DNA of 64,000 nucleotides. It comes from Hyperoodon ampullatus (taxonomy: Eukaryota > Chordata > Mammalia > Artiodactyla > Ziphiidae). The notes under the pieces were generated by a model. The model searched no databases, had not been told where the DNA came from, and saw nothing but the letters and a program-made list of their open reading frames with translations. Made by a program: the position numbers and the translations under genes. The stretch covers positions 173,922,242-173,986,241 of the forward strand of contig OX457059.1 of assembly GCA_949752795.1 (NCBI GenBank), in the 5' to 3' direction. Of the stretch, positions 12,232 to 22,755 are shown in pieces (position 1 is the first letter of the stretch; each line of letters begins with the position of its first letter).

Positions 12232-12452
12232 ACAGCGAATCATCCCAAATTGAGGAAGTGGACTTTGAGGACAAGATTTAAGACTTTACCCCCTTTTTAC
12301 AACGAATTATCCCAAATTAAGGAGGTGGACTTAGCAAGATTTCAGACTTCTCGCCCTTTTCCTCTTTTTACAACGAATTATCCCAAATCGAGGAGGTGGA
12401 CTTGAAGAGCAAGATTTTTGATTTTTCCCCCTGCTCTCTTTTTGTGAATGTG
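12232..12452 (+). repeat. Three tandem ~67-71 bp repeats in L1 5'UTR
   Basis: Units start at 12232, 12299 and 12370 with ACAGCGAATCATCCCAAAT, ACAACGAATTATCCCAAAT and ACAACGAATTATCCCAAAT. Each is followed by a 'gaggaggtggactt'-type stretch, 'aagattt' and a pyrimidine-rich end ('ccctttttac', 'cctcttttta', 'ctctcttttt'). Periods are 67 and 71 bp. The layout recalls the monomer arrays of rodent L1 promoters, but the sequence is unrelated as far as I can see. Confidence 0.88.
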
Positions 12453-12608
12453 TATGTGTAATCTTCTGGGTAAGATTCTCTCTGTATAGCTTTGCTTCCA
12501 CCATATGTCCCAGGGTTCTATCGGTCCGTGTTTTTTTTTTTCAATAATTACTTTTTAATTTTAATAACGCTACTATATTTCATACTTTATTCTATTTTAC
12601 TTTACCTG

Positions 12609-12984
12609 CTCTTTCTTTTTTTCCTACCTTCCCTTCCTCCCTCCCTCCCTCCGCTCCTCCTTTCCTTCTTTCTTTTTCTTTCCTCCATCCCTCCCTCCCA
12701 CCCTTCTTCTTTCCACTTTCTTTTTCTTTCCTTCCTCCCTCCCTCCCTCCCTCCTGTCTTTCTTTCTTTCTTTCCTTCCTCCCTCCCTCCCTCCCTTCTT
12801 CCATTAACTCTTCCTTTTACTCTCATTCCTCCCTCCCTCCCTCCTTTCTTTCCTTCTGTCTTTCCATCCTTCCTCCCTCCCCCCCTCCTTTCTTTCTTTT
12901 ATCCTTCCTTCCTTCCTTTCTTCCCTTCTTCCTTTCTTTCCCTCTCTCTTTCTTTCTTCTACTAATTCTTTCTTTCTACTTTTT
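12609..12984 (+). repeat. Polypyrimidine (CCTT/CCTC)n tract in L1 5'UTR
   Basis: Roughly 370 bp almost wholly C and T on the plus strand, in CTTC, CTCC and CCTT units with short interruptions near 12800. It explains the long Ser/Pro/Phe- and Gly/Arg/Lys/Glu-rich open frames on the two strands, which are not genes. Such mirror-like homopurine-homopyrimidine DNA can form triplex (H-DNA). Confidence 0.92.
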
Positions 12985-13499
12985 CTCACTGTTATTCTGA
13001 GCCGGGTGGATGAAAGGCTCTTGGTGCTGCAGCCAGGAGTCAGTGCTGTGCCTCTGAAGTGGGAGAGCCAACCTCAGGACACGGGTCCACAAGAGACGTC
13101 CCAGCTCCACATAATATCAAGCAGCGAAAATCTCCCAGGGATCTCCATCTCAACACCAGCACCCAGCTTCAGTCAACGACCAGCAAGCTACAGTGCTGGT
13201 CACCCTATGCCAAGCAACTAGCAAGGCAGGAACACAACCCCACCCATTAGCAGAGAGGCTACCTAAAAACATAATAAGGCTACAGTCACCTCAAAACACA
13301 CCAGCAGACGTGGACCTGTCCACCAGAAAGACAAGATCGAGCCTCAACCACCAGAACACAGGCATTAGTCCCCCCCACCAGGAAGCCTACACAACCTACT
13401 GAAACAACCTTAGCCACGGGGGACAGATACCAAAAACAACGGGAACTACGAATCTGCAGCCTGCAAAAAGGAGACCCCAAACACAGTAACATAAGCAAA

Positions 13500-14393
13500 A
13501 TGAGAAAGCAGAAAAACACACAGCAGGTGAAGGAGCAAAATAAAAACCTACCAGACCTAACAAATGAAGAGGTAATAGGCAGTCTACCTGAAAAAGAATT
13601 CAGAATAATGATAGTAAAGATGATCCAAAATCTTGGAAATAGGATAGACAAAATGCAAGAAACAGTTAACAAGGACCTAGAAGAACTAAAGATGAATCAA
13701 GCATCGATTAAAAACACAATAAATGAAATGAAAAATACTCTAGATGGGATCAATAGCAGAATAACTGAGGCAGAAGAACGGATAAGTGAGGTGGAAGATA
13801 AAATAGTGGAAATAACTGATGCAGAGCAAAATAAAGAAAAAAGAATGAAAAGAATAGAGGACAGTCTCAGAGACCTCTGGGACAACATTAAACGCACCAA
13901 CATTCAAATTATAGGGGTTCCAGAAGAAGAAGAGAAAAAGAAAGGGACTGAGAAAATATTTGAAGAGATTATAGTTGAAAACTTCCCTAATATGGGAAAG
14001 GAAATAGTTAATCAAGTCCAGGAGGCACAGAGAGTCCCATACAGAATAAATCCAAGGAGAAATACGCCAAGACACATATTAATCAAACTGTCAAAAATTA
14101 AACACAAAGAAATCATATTAAAAGCAGCAAGGGAAAAACAACAAATAACACACAAGGGAATCCCCATCAGGATAACAGCTGATCTCTCAGCAGAAACTCT
14201 ACAAGCCAGAAGGGAGTGGCAGGACATAATTAAAGTGATGAAGGAGAGAAACCTGCAACCAAGATTACTCTACCCAGCAAGGATCTCATTCAGATTTGAT
14301 GGAGAAATTAAAACGTTTACAGACAAGCAAAAGCTGAGAGAGTTCAGCACCACCAAACCAGCTTTACAACAAATGCTAAAGGAACTTCTCTAG
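13500..14393 (+). CDS. LINE-1 ORF1p RNA-binding chaperone, intact
   Basis: The 297-residue protein of L1 binds the element's RNA in cis as a trimer and forms the cytoplasmic ribonucleoprotein required for retrotransposition. Seen in the sequence: a charged N-terminus; a heptad-rich coiled coil at about 36-130 (for example [17 protein letters not shown] at 86-102); an RRM starting near NIQIIGVPE (134-142) and running to about 227; then a C-terminal domain with [15 protein letters not shown] (226-240), including the paired arginines R237-R238 equivalent to the RNA-binding RR of human ORF1p, and YPARISF (258-264). The start is the first ATG, in context GCAAAATGA. At 297 residues it is shorter than the 338 of human ORF1p, the difference lying in the N-terminus and coiled coil. 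No stop or frameshift. ORF2 begins 58 bp downstream. Confidence 0.96.
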   Translation: MRKQKNTQQVKEQNKNLPDLTNEEVIGSLPEKEFRIMIVKMIQNLGNRIDKMQETVNKDLEELKMNQASIKNTINEMKNTLDGINSRITEAEERISEVEDKIVEITDAEQNKEKRMKRIEDSLRDLWDNIKRTNIQIIGVPEEEEKKKGTEKIFEEIIVENFPNMGKEIVNQVQEAQRVPYRINPRRNTPRHILIKLSKIKHKEIILKAAREKQQITHKGIPIRITADLSAETLQARREWQDIIKVMKERNLQPRLLYPARISFRFDGEIKTFTDKQKLREFSTTKPALQQMLKELL

Positions 14394-14451
14394 GCAAGAA
14401 ACACAACAGAAGGAATATACCTACAATAACGAACCCAAAGCAATTAAGGAA

Positions 14452-17400
14452 ATGGGAATAGAAACATACATATCAATAATTACCTTAAATGTAAATGGAC
14501 TAAATGCTCCCACCAAAAGACACAGAGTGGCTGAATGGATACAAAAACAAGACCCATATATATGCTGTCTACAAGAGACCCACTTCAGACCTAGAGACAC
14601 ATACAGATTGAAAGTAAGGGGATGGAAAAAGATATTCCATGCAAATGGAAATCAAAAGAAAGCTGGAGTAGCAATTCTTATATCAGACAAAATAGACTTT
14701 AAAATAAAGACTATTAGAAGAGACAAAGAAGGACACTACATAACGATAAAGGGATCGATCCAAGAAGAAGATATAACAATTGTAAATATTTATGCACCCA
14801 ACATAGGAGCACCTCAATACATAAGGCAAATACTAATAGCCATAAAAGGGGAAATCGACAGTAACACAATCATAGCAGGGGACTTTAACACCCCACTTTC
14901 ACCAATGGACAGATCATCCAAAATGAAAATAAATAAGGAAACACAAGCTTTAAATGATACATTAAACAAGATGGACTTAGTTGATATTTATAGGACATTC
15001 CATCCAAAAACAACAGAATACACATTTTTCTCAAGTGCTCATGGAACATTCTCCAGGATAGATCATATCTTGGGTCACAAATCAAGCCTTGGTAAATTTA
15101 ATAAAACTGAAATTGTATCAAGTATCTTTTCCGACCACAATGCTATGAGACTAGACATCAATTACATGAAAAGATCTGTAAAAAATACAAACACATGGAG
15201 GCTAAACAATACACTACTCAATAACGAAGTGATCACTGAAGAAATCAAAAAGGAAATTAAAAAATACCTAGAAACAAATGACAATGGAGACACGACGACC
15301 CAAAACCTATGGGACGCAGCAAAAGCAGTTCTAAGGGGGAAGTTTATAGCAATACAATCCCACCTTAAGAAACAGGAAACATTTCGAGTAAACAACCTTA
15401 CCCTGCACCTAAAGCAATTAGAGAAAGAAGAACAAAAAACCCCCAAAGTTAGCAGAAGGAAAGAAATCATAAAGATCAGATCAGAAATAAATGAAAAAGA
15501 AATGAAGGAAACAATAGCAAAGCTCAACCAAACTAAAAGCTGGTTCTTTGAGAAGATAAACAAAATTGACAAACCATTAGCCAGACTCATCAAGAAAAGA
15601 AGGGAGAAGACTCAAATCAACAGAATTAGAAATGAAAAAGGAGAAGTAACAACTGACACTGCAGAAATACAAAAGATCATGAGAGATTACTACAAGCAAC
15701 TCTATGCCAATAAAATGGACAACCTGGAAGAAATGGACAAATTCTTAGAAATGCACAACCTACCAAGACTGACACAGGAAGAAATAGAAAATATGAATAG
15801 ACCAATCACAAGCACTGAAATTGAAACTGTGATTAAAAATCTTCCATCAAACAAAAGCCCAGGACCAGATGGCTTCACAGGCGAATTCTATCAAACATTT
15901 AGAGAAGAGCTAACACCCATCCTTCTCAAACTCTTCCAAACAATATCAGAGGACAGAACACTCCCAAACTCATTCTATGAGGCCACCATCACCTTGATAC
16001 CAAAACCAGGCAAGGATGTCACAAAGAAAGAAAACTACAGGCCAATATCACTGATGAACATAGATGCAAAAATCCTCAACAAAATACTAGCAAACAGAAT
16101 CCAACAACACATTAAAAGGATCATACACCATGATCAAGTGGGGTTTATTCCAGGATTGCAAGGATTCTTCAATATACGCAAATCAATCAATGTGATACAC
16201 CATATTAACAAGTTGAAGGAGAAAAACCATATGATCATCTCAATAGATGCAGAGAAAGCTTTCGACAAAATTCAACACCCATTTATGATAAAAACCCTCC
16301 AGAAAGTAGGCATAGAGGGAACTTTCCTCAACATAATAAAGGCCATATATGACAAACCCACAGCCAACATTGTCCTCAATGGTGAAAAACTGAAACCATT
16401 TCCACTAAGATCAGGAACAAGACAAGGCTGCCCACTCTCACCACTCTTATTCAACCTAGTTTTGGAAGTTTTAGCCACAGCAATCAGAGAAGAAAAGGAA
16501 ATAAAAGGAATCCAAATTGGAAAAGAAGAAGTAAAGCTGTCACTGTTTGCAGATGACATGATACTATACATAGAGAATCCTAAAGATGCTACCAGAAAAC
16601 TACTAGAGCTAATCAATGAATTTGGTAAAGTAGCAGGATACAAAATTAATGCACAGAAATCTCTGGCATTCCTGTACACTAATGATGAAAAATCTGAAAA
16701 TGAAATCAAGAAAACACTCCCATTTACCATTGCAACAAAAAGAATAAAATATCTAGGAATAAACCTACCTAAGGAGACAAAAGACCTTTATGCAGAAAAT
16801 TATAAGACACTGATGAAAGAAATTAAAGAGGATACAAATAGATGGAGAGATATACCATGCTCCTGGATTGGAAGAATCAATATTGTGAAAATGACTCTAC
16901 TACCCAAAGCAATCTACAGATTCAATGCAATCCCTATCAAACTACCACTGGCATTTTTCACAGAACTAGAACAAAAAATTTCAAAATTTGTTTGGAAAAA
17001 CAAAAGACCCCGAATAGCCAAAGCAATCTTAAGAACGAAAAATGGAGCTGGAGGAATCAGGCTCCCTGACTTCAGACTATACTACAAAGCTACAGTAATT
17101 AAGACAGTGTGGTACTGGCATAAAAACAGAAAGATAGATCAGTGGATCAGGATAGAAAGCCCAGAGATAAACCCACGCACATATGGCCAACTTATCTTTG
17201 ATAAAGGAGGCAGGAATGTACAGTGGAGAAAGGACAGCCTCTTCAGTAAGTGGTGCTGGGAAAACTGGACAGGGACATGTAAAAGTATGAGATTAGATCA
17301 TTCCCTAACACCATACACAAAAATAAGCTCAAAATGGATTAAAGACCTAAATGTAAGGCCAGAAACTATCAAACTCTTAGAGGAAAACATAGGTAGAACA

Positions 17401-18270
17401 CTCTATGACATAAATCACAGCAAGATCCTTTTGGACCCACCTCCTAGAGAAATGGAACTAAAAACAAAGATAAACAAATGGGACCTAATGAAACTTCAAA
17501 GCTTTTGCACAGCAAAGGAAACCATAAACAAGACCAAAAGACAACCCTCAGAATGGGAGAAAATATTTGCAAATGAAGCAACTGACAAAGGATTAATCTC
17601 CAAAATTTATAAACAGCTCATGCAGCTCAATAGCAAAAAAACAAACAACCCAATCCAAAAATGGGCAGAAGACTTAAATAGGCATTTCTCCAAAGAAGAT
17701 ATACAGACTGCCAACAAACACATGAAAGAATGCTCAACATCATTAATCATTAGAGAAATGCAAATCAAAATTACAATGAGATATCACCTCACACCAGTCA
17801 GAATGGCCATCATCAAGAAATCTACAAACAATAAATGCTGGAGAGGGTGTGGAGAAAAGGGAACACTCTTGCACTGCTGGTGGGAATGTGAATTGGTACA
17901 GCCACTATGGAGAACAGTATGGAGGTTCCTTAAAAAACTAAAAATAGAACTACCATATGACCCAGCAATCCCACTACTAGGCATATACCCTGAGAAGACC
18001 ATAATTCAAAAAGAGACATGTACCAAAATGTTCATTGCAGCTCTATTCACAATAGCCCAGAGCTGGAAACAACCTAAGTGTCCATCATCGGATGAATGGA
18101 TAAAGAAGATGTGGCACATATATACAATGGAATATTACTCAGCCATAAAAAGGAACGAAACTGAGCTATTTGTAATGAGGTGGATAGACCTAGAGTCTGT
18201 CATACAGAGTGAAGTAAGTCAGAAAGAGAAAGACAAATACCGTATGCTAACACATATATATGGAATTTAA
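14452..18270 (+). CDS. LINE-1 ORF2p endonuclease / reverse transcriptase, intact
   Basis: A 1272-residue protein that nicks target DNA and copies L1 or SINE RNA into the nick. The N-terminal APE-type endonuclease (about 1-240) keeps the residues matching the known active site: N13, E42 (in CLQETHF), D144 and N146 (GDFNTPL), D204 (RIDHI) and D228-H229 (SDH). The reverse transcriptase (about 460-770) has SPGPDG (469-474), D599 in [22 protein letters not shown], and FADD at 699-702 giving the catalytic aspartates. The C-terminal cysteine-rich segment has C1129, C1133, H1141 and C1146. Numbering runs one below human ORF2p through the RT, and total length is close to the human 1275. The start ATG follows ORF1 by 58 bp, so translation probably relies on the termination-reinitiation route known for L1. 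No disabling change is visible; activity is inferred. Confidence 0.97.
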   Translation: MGIETYISIITLNVNGLNAPTKRHRVAEWIQKQDPYICCLQETHFRPRDTYRLKVRGWKKIFHANGNQKKAGVAILISDKIDFKIKTIRRDKEGHYITIKGSIQEEDITIVNIYAPNIGAPQYIRQILIAIKGEIDSNTIIAGDFNTPLSPMDRSSKMKINKETQALNDTLNKMDLVDIYRTFHPKTTEYTFFSSAHGTFSRIDHILGHKSSLGKFNKTEIVSSIFSDHNAMRLDINYMKRSVKNTNTWRLNNTLLNNEVITEEIKKEIKKYLETNDNGDTTTQNLWDAAKAVLRGKFIAIQSHLKKQETFRVNNLTLHLKQLEKEEQKTPKVSRRKEIIKIRSEINEKEMKETIAKLNQTKSWFFEKINKIDKPLARLIKKRREKTQINRIRNEKGEVTTDTAEIQKIMRDYYKQLYANKMDNLEEMDKFLEMHNLPRLTQEEIENMNRPITSTEIETVIKNLPSNKSPGPDGFTGEFYQTFREELTPILLKLFQTISEDRTLPNSFYEATITLIPKPGKDVTKKENYRPISLMNIDAKILNKILANRIQQHIKRIIHHDQVGFIPGLQGFFNIRKSINVIHHINKLKEKNHMIISIDAEKAFDKIQHPFMIKTLQKVGIEGTFLNIIKAIYDKPTANIVLNGEKLKPFPLRSGTRQGCPLSPLLFNLVLEVLATAIREEKEIKGIQIGKEEVKLSLFADDMILYIENPKDATRKLLELINEFGKVAGYKINAQKSLAFLYTNDEKSENEIKKTLPFTIATKRIKYLGINLPKETKDLYAENYKTLMKEIKEDTNRWRDIPCSWIGRINIVKMTLLPKAIYRFNAIPIKLPLAFFTELEQKISKFVWKNKRPRIAKAILRTKNGAGGIRLPDFRLYYKATVIKTVWYWHKNRKIDQWIRIESPEINPRTYGQLIFDKGGRNVQWRKDSLFSKWCWENWTGTCKSMRLDHSLTPYTKISSKWIKDLNVRPETIKLLEENIGRTLYDINHSKILLDPPPREMELKTKINKWDLMKLQSFCTAKETINKTKRQPSEWEKIFANEATDKGLISKIYKQLMQLNSKKTNNPIQKWAEDLNRHFSKEDIQTANKHMKECSTSLIIREMQIKITMRYHLTPVRMAIIKKSTNNKCWRGCGEKGTLLHCWWECELVQPLWRTVWRFLKKLKIELPYDPAIPLLGIYPEKTIIQKETCTKMFIAALFTIAQSWKQPKCPSSDEWIKKMWHIYTMEYYSAIKRNETELFVMRWIDLESVIQSEVSQKEKDKYRMLTHIYGI

Positions 18271-18600
18271 AAAAAAAATGTCATAAAGAACCTAGGGGTA
18301 AAATGGGAATAAAGACACAGACCTACTTGAGAACGGACTTGAGGATATGGGGAGGGTGAAGGGTAAGCTGTGACAAAGTGAGAGAGAGGCATGGACATAT
18401 ATACACTACCAAACGTAAGGTGGATAGATAGTGGGAAGCAGCCGCAGAGCACAGGGAGATCAGCTCGGTGCTTTGTGACCGCCTGGAGGGGTGGGATAGG
18501 GAGGGTGGGAGGGAGGGAGACGCAATAGGGAAGGGATGTGGGAACAGATGTGTATGTATGACTGATTCACTTTGTTATAAAGCAGAAACTAATAAAAAAT
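18271..18600 (+). other. L1 3'UTR with polyadenylation signal
   Basis: Follows the ORF2 stop TAA. It contains a G-rich stretch (18487-18519) and ends at AATAAA (18591-18596) before the A-rich tail. The same 3'UTR, reversed, begins the truncated L1 at 3.9-4.3 kb and the nested fragment at 25.15 kb. Confidence 0.9.
18487..18519 (+). repeat. G-rich run with quadruplex potential in L1 3'UTR
   Basis: Runs of three or four G occur at short spacing (GGGG T GGG ATAG GGA GGG T GGG A GGG A GGG). This satisfies the usual four-tract G-quadruplex pattern on the RNA-sense strand. G-rich 3'UTR tracts are a known trait of mammalian L1. Confidence 0.8.
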
Positions 18601-18630
<30 letters not shown>

Positions 18631-18632
<2 letters not shown>

Positions 18633-18645
18633 GAATTCACTGACC
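18631..18645. repeat. 3' target-site duplication of full-length L1
   Basis: AAGAATTCACTGACC is identical to 11346-11360 and directly follows the A-tail. Confidence 0.95.
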
Positions 18646-19317
18646 TTTAAATCAGAAGTGGGAACAGTGGCTCCGGGGATAGATTTGAAAGTTCATTTTC
18701 CTAACATGGACATAAAATGGTGCTGGGCCTGTCCCTTTTCACATCTGTTATTAGTGAACCTCAATAAAAATTTAAAAACAGTCTCCAAGTTTATTAAATT
18801 ATCACATGGTGGCTTTCCAGAAATCACACATTTTCCAGACTCTGTGTTAAAGAAGAAGTGTTAGAGTTTTGTTTTGTTTTTGGCAAATGTGAGGGAATTT
18901 CTTAATCTGTTTTCAGTTATACAAACCAATAAATGTGTGTATATATATATATATATATATTTATTTATTTATTTATTTTTTTTTTACTAATTCAGAAAAT
19001 ACTTTGAAGGATTGCTAACAAAATTAGCCAGTTCTAAAAGTCCAAGTTGGTACATAAATACTGTCTGATGCAGAGCTGAGGCTTTGCTGAGTTAAACATG
19101 TAGTTTAAACTTAAGCTGTTTCACCACCATTGAATGTCACATCAGATGTGAATAGCAGAGTCACTTTTCACAAAATCTCCTGCAGGCAGCATCCACCTGA
19201 TTCCAAGTGAGCTCAGTGGGACGTTACACATTAACAGGAGGCACACTTTCAAATCCCAACCAAACTATACGTGTAAGAGCAAAAATAGGCCATTTCTCGT
19301 AAGATTAAAAAATTTCA
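18646..19317. other. Unique non-coding DNA with (TA)n/(TTTA)n
   Basis: No gene recognised. A (TG)n(AT)n(TTTA)n(T)n compound microsatellite lies at 18934-18988. Confidence 0.55.
18934..18988. repeat. (TG)n(AT)n(TTTA)n compound microsatellite
   Basis: GTGTGT, then about ten AT units, then TTTA units and a T run. Length is likely variable between individuals. Confidence 0.9.
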
Positions 19318-19479
19318 GGGGAAAAGGGTGGAGGGATAAATTAGGAGGTTGGGATTAACGTACACACACTACTGTGTATAACACAGATAAACAACAAGGA
19401 CCTACTGTAGAGCACAGGGAACTCTATTTGATACCTCGTAATAACCTATAATAACCTATATTGGAAACGAATCTGTGTG

Positions 19480-19521
<42 letters not shown>
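19318..19521 (+). mobile_element. LINE-1 3'UTR fragment (older subfamily)
   Basis: Contains 'gggtggagggataaattagg', 'ttgggattaacgtacacaca', 'gataaacaacaaggacctac' and 'gtagagcacagggaactcta' in order, the known 3' end of an older artiodactyl/cetacean L1. It ends in a (GT)(AT)n run at about 19474-19521, where the usual 'ctgaatcactttgctgtac' continuation is missing. Confidence 0.8.
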
Positions 19522-19523
<2 letters not shown>

Positions 19524-20254
19524 ACCAAGACCCACTGAATCAGGACTTGTGCAGGCGGAGCCTAGGAGTTTCTGTGTGTGTCCCTGTGTGCACGTGTATG
19601 TGGCTGTGTGTGTGTGTCCGTGTGCTCTATGTGTATGCACGCACGTGCCTGTGTGTATTTTTCCACGTGACTAATGACAGAGAGAAGGGCTGAGCCTTTC
19701 TAAGAGGTCACGGGTCGCGGAGGCTGTTCGCGGATCCGTGCGCATGTGGGAGCGAGGCCCTGCGGTCGGGGTTCCCCGTCTCCTCTGATGCCCTCGGTGC
19801 CACCTTCCCTGAAGGGCAGCATCTGCAGCTCAGGGGCCTCTCCTGGAGGGAGTTGAGTATGTGGGGCTTCTCGGGGCACCCTCCGGACTTTCTGACAATG
19901 TGAGTCAGAGCCCACTGGTCTGGCTTGTGGGTCTCATGCCCCCAGCCCCAGGGCTGAGCCGCCTGCACCCAGATGATCCACTGGACTTGCCCCCTCCCTC
20001 ACTCATCCGGGGAAGGGACGTGGGACGTGGCGGTCTTTGCACCTGCCTGTCGGGCTCCACCTCCAGCACCTCGTGCACCTGAGGAGCATCTCGTCAGCTG
20101 ACAGGTGAGGGGCTCAGGGTTCCGGGCGGCGAGTGTGGGGCTGAGATGCCCAGCAGCAGTGGCCCCATGGGGGGAATAGTTTCCAGTGGGACCCCACACA
20201 TCCCCTCCCCAAGCCTAGGCCCCCACCTGTCTGCTCTCCTCCACACCACCTGGG
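19522..20254. other. Unique non-coding DNA, TG-rich then GC-rich
   Basis: A TG-rich stretch (about 19574-19660) is followed by moderately CpG-bearing sequence to 20.2 kb. No exon-like ORF with a recognisable domain. Confidence 0.5.
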
Positions 20255-20635
20255 CTGGGAGGTGACCCCCAAAGGCGTGTCCACACTCAGCTCCGATCTG
20301 TGAGTGTGACCTTGTGTGGGAAAAGGGTCTTTTCAGATGAGATTAAGTTTGGGGTCTTGAGATGAGGAGCATATCCTGGATAAACCCAGTGACACACGTC
20401 CTTGTAAGAGACCCTCAGAGAGGACCCAGGAGGAGGGGGCAGAGATGGACAATGGGCCCCTGGAGCCGCCAGGGGCTGGAAGAGGCCGCAGACTCCTGCC
20501 CGGAGACTCTGGAGGGAGCCCAGCCCTGAGACACCTCGCCTTTGGCCTCTGGCTCCAGGGCTGTGAGCAGACCCGCTCCTGTTGTTCTGAGCCAGGTCAA
20601 CGGGGTCACGTGTTACCGCAGCCCCAGAAAACCCA
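20255..20635 (+). mobile_element. MaLR LTR (MLT1-like)
   Basis: Order of motifs fits MLT1 LTRs: 'gtgacccccaaa', 'gtgtgaccttgtgtgg', 'gggtcttttcagatgagatt', 'gtccttgtaagag', 'tttggcctctggctccag', and 'cctgttgttctgagccaggt'. Diverged, no internal retroviral sequence attached. Subfamily not determined. Confidence 0.65.
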
Positions 20636-20931
20636 TCGGCTGCTGACCTGCTCCTTTGTCCCCACCCTGAGCTTCCTGTTGTTAGGCACCACCGCTGCCC
20701 TCGGAGCTTGGATGCCTCAGGTCTTATGCTGGTGGGGACCCTCCTCTTTCCACTAACTTTCTAGGCCCCTCGCTTTCAGTCTCAGCCCACTGCTAGGAAC
20801 TTCTTTCAGTGAATTCTCCACATTCTCAAGAAAACATCAACGTCCCTAGTAACCAGCAGGGTGAGGGCACACACAGCAGGTGCTTCATAAGCGCACAAAT
20901 GAAAAACCTCATGATAAAGACCAAAGTGCCA

Positions 20932-21245
20932 AATGTTTCAGCTCAGGCTGCTGTGACAAGGACCCAGATTGGGGCTTATAAACAACGCTGGTTTCTCATG
21001 GTTCTGGGGCTGGAACCAGCAGATGCCATGCCAGGCAAGGACCGAATTCCCGGTTCATAGGTGGCTGTCTTCTCTGTGTCTTCACAGGGCAGAAGGGGGA
21101 AGTGGCTCTCTGGGGCTCTGTCCTCAGGGCACGAATCCCCTCATGGGGGCCACACCCTCACGGTCTCATCGCTTCCAAATACCATCATGCTGGGGGCCAG
21201 GTTTCAACATACGAATTTGGGAGGACACCGATACTTAGATCACAG
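20932..21245 (-). mobile_element. MaLR LTR (MST/MLT1-like), reverse
   Basis: On the plus strand it reads 'caggctgctgtgacaaggac', 'ggcttataaacaacgctgg', 'ctcatggttctggggctgg', 'gtgtcttcacagggcagaag', and ends with 'ggtttcaacatacgaatttg', 'ggaggacac'. This is the reverse complement of MST/THE1/MLT1-type LTRs. Confidence 0.7.
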
Positions 21246-22755
21246 CAGTGACTGTCTGCCCTTGAGCAGGTGGGAGCTGACTCTCCTGAACTGGAGATTT
21301 TTACTTAGAAGAGGCTGAGTGTTTACAGGTCCTATGGTTGACAAGCCATGAACAAGCAGCCATGGAGGCAAAGGGTCTGCCAGGAGCTTCTTCAAGTGTC
21401 AACCTCTGCACCAACCCCTGTTCCCTTCCCTTCTGTCCATGTGGTGTCTTTCCCCTGTGACAGCTGACACATCCACCTGAGAGGCGGACCAAGGGTCCCC
21501 ACACTCCATGACCCAGATACATCTCAGTGGGAGAGAGTGGGCAGTGACCACCTGGGTGGACAGACCTCTGATGCCAGGAGCCCCCAGGCATGACTTGTCA
21601 CTCAGGACAACTGTTCAAGTCAATCATGGGCACAAATTTTAAGCTGTCTTTTCTAGTAGGAGGGCTGGTTTTGGCCAGTCTCTCCACATGTTCTTCTATG
21701 GCTCTGGCATTTGCTGTCAATTGTCCATCAGTGGAGAGTGGACAGTGGAAAGGCAGTAAGTCTGGGATTCAGCCAAGCCAACCATTGGCCTCACTGGACT
21801 AGAGCTTACAACCTTCTCCTTGTTAGAAATAGTCATCAGACTGGGTGTGCATCTCAGCTCACTAGTTGTTAGCACCAAAGTTAATGCTAGGGAAAGCCAC
21901 TAGGTGTGCATCCCAGCTCTACCCCTGCAGAGCAGCTGCTGGCCCCAGAGTGTCACATTTCCACCTACTAAGGCACAAAGACATCCCTGTAGGGAGGGAA
22001 GTCTCTGCCCAGGTGTGGAAGCTACTGCCCAACTTGCTGGAAAAATATCTAATGGGCATTGCTCTGAAAACAAGGGTTTGTGAAACAGTGGAGCCCATGT
22101 GCAGCCCCATTACCACAGGGAGGTAAGTGTGCCAGAGAAGGCATTCACAGAGCCATAGAGGAGGGGGCAGGGACCCACTGTTGGGAGCCTGGCCAAGATC
22201 AATGCTTCACATACCACGCGGGGCAGTTGGGTTCTGCTGGAGTGCGCAGACGGTAGTCCCTGGAATCCCGAAAGTAAGGGCAGGGAGAAATGGTCCTATA
22301 AACCCCACTCCTTCCAAAAATGTGTTTGTGCATCTATGGATGTGTGTGTGTATGCATTGTGTGTTGTGTGCGTGCAGATATGCCTTGATAAGAGATACTG
22401 TGTTGGGTGGACAAAAACTGCCTGACCTTAGAGATACATTTTTGTGCCTTTGAGAATACATGTGAACTCTGAATTCCAAAGTAATCATTAGACATTGAAA
22501 ATATGATAAACTTAATAAAACAGAACTTGGAATACATTTATGACTTCTTTAAAACAAACAAACAAGGCTTCATGTGTCTTACTGATATTAAATAAGGATG
22601 CCCACCAAGCTTTGTACATATGTGCGAACAGGCTCAAAGGTGACCCTAGTGATGTTCACTTTCTGGCGTGCTGCCCTTGTATAATCCCTTCCCCTTGACC
22701 TACCCAGCAACCTGGTGAGCTGTCAGGATGCTGCTTCTTGTGTACATTATGTCTT
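21246..22755. other. Unique non-coding DNA
   Basis: No gene recognised. A short TG-rich run lies near 22340-22375. ORFs of up to about 108 codons show no domain. Confidence 0.5.

Larger units (their letters stand above)
11361..13499 (+). promoter_or_regulatory. L1 5'UTR with internal promoter
   Basis: The 2.1 kb between the TSD and the ORF1 start has no long coding frame of its own. It holds a YY1-like site at the very start, a CpG-rich block (about 11620-12130), three tandem repeats (12232-12452) and a polypyrimidine tract (12609-12984). L1 5'UTRs are known to carry an internal RNA polymerase II promoter that is silenced by CpG methylation. That function here is inferred from position and composition. 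Confidence 0.85.
11361..18630 (+). mobile_element. Full-length LINE-1 retrotransposon with intact ORF1 and ORF2
   Basis: About 7.27 kb including the A-rich tail. Order: 5'UTR promoter (11361-13499), ORF1 (13500-14393), 58-bp spacer, ORF2 (14452-18270), 3'UTR (18271 to about 18590), A-rich tail ending at 18630, all bounded by a perfect 15-bp TSD. The element begins GGATGGCGGAAG, a YY1-type start that marks a non-truncated L1 5' end. Both ORFs are open and retain catalytic residues. The A-tail is interrupted (AATAAAAAATAAATAAATAAA), so it is not the newest possible insertion, but nothing seen disables it. Activity is inferred, not shown. Confidence 0.97.

Noticed and set aside
12492..12989. Long low-complexity ORFs on both strands (Ser/Pro/Phe-rich on plus; Gly/Arg/Lys/Glu-rich on minus)
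   Set aside because: They are translations of the polypyrimidine tract in the L1 5'UTR, open in several frames because the repeat lacks stops.
15162..15593. Minus-strand ORFs of 143-152 codons (also 16272-16730)
   Set aside because: Antisense shadows of the intact L1 ORF2.
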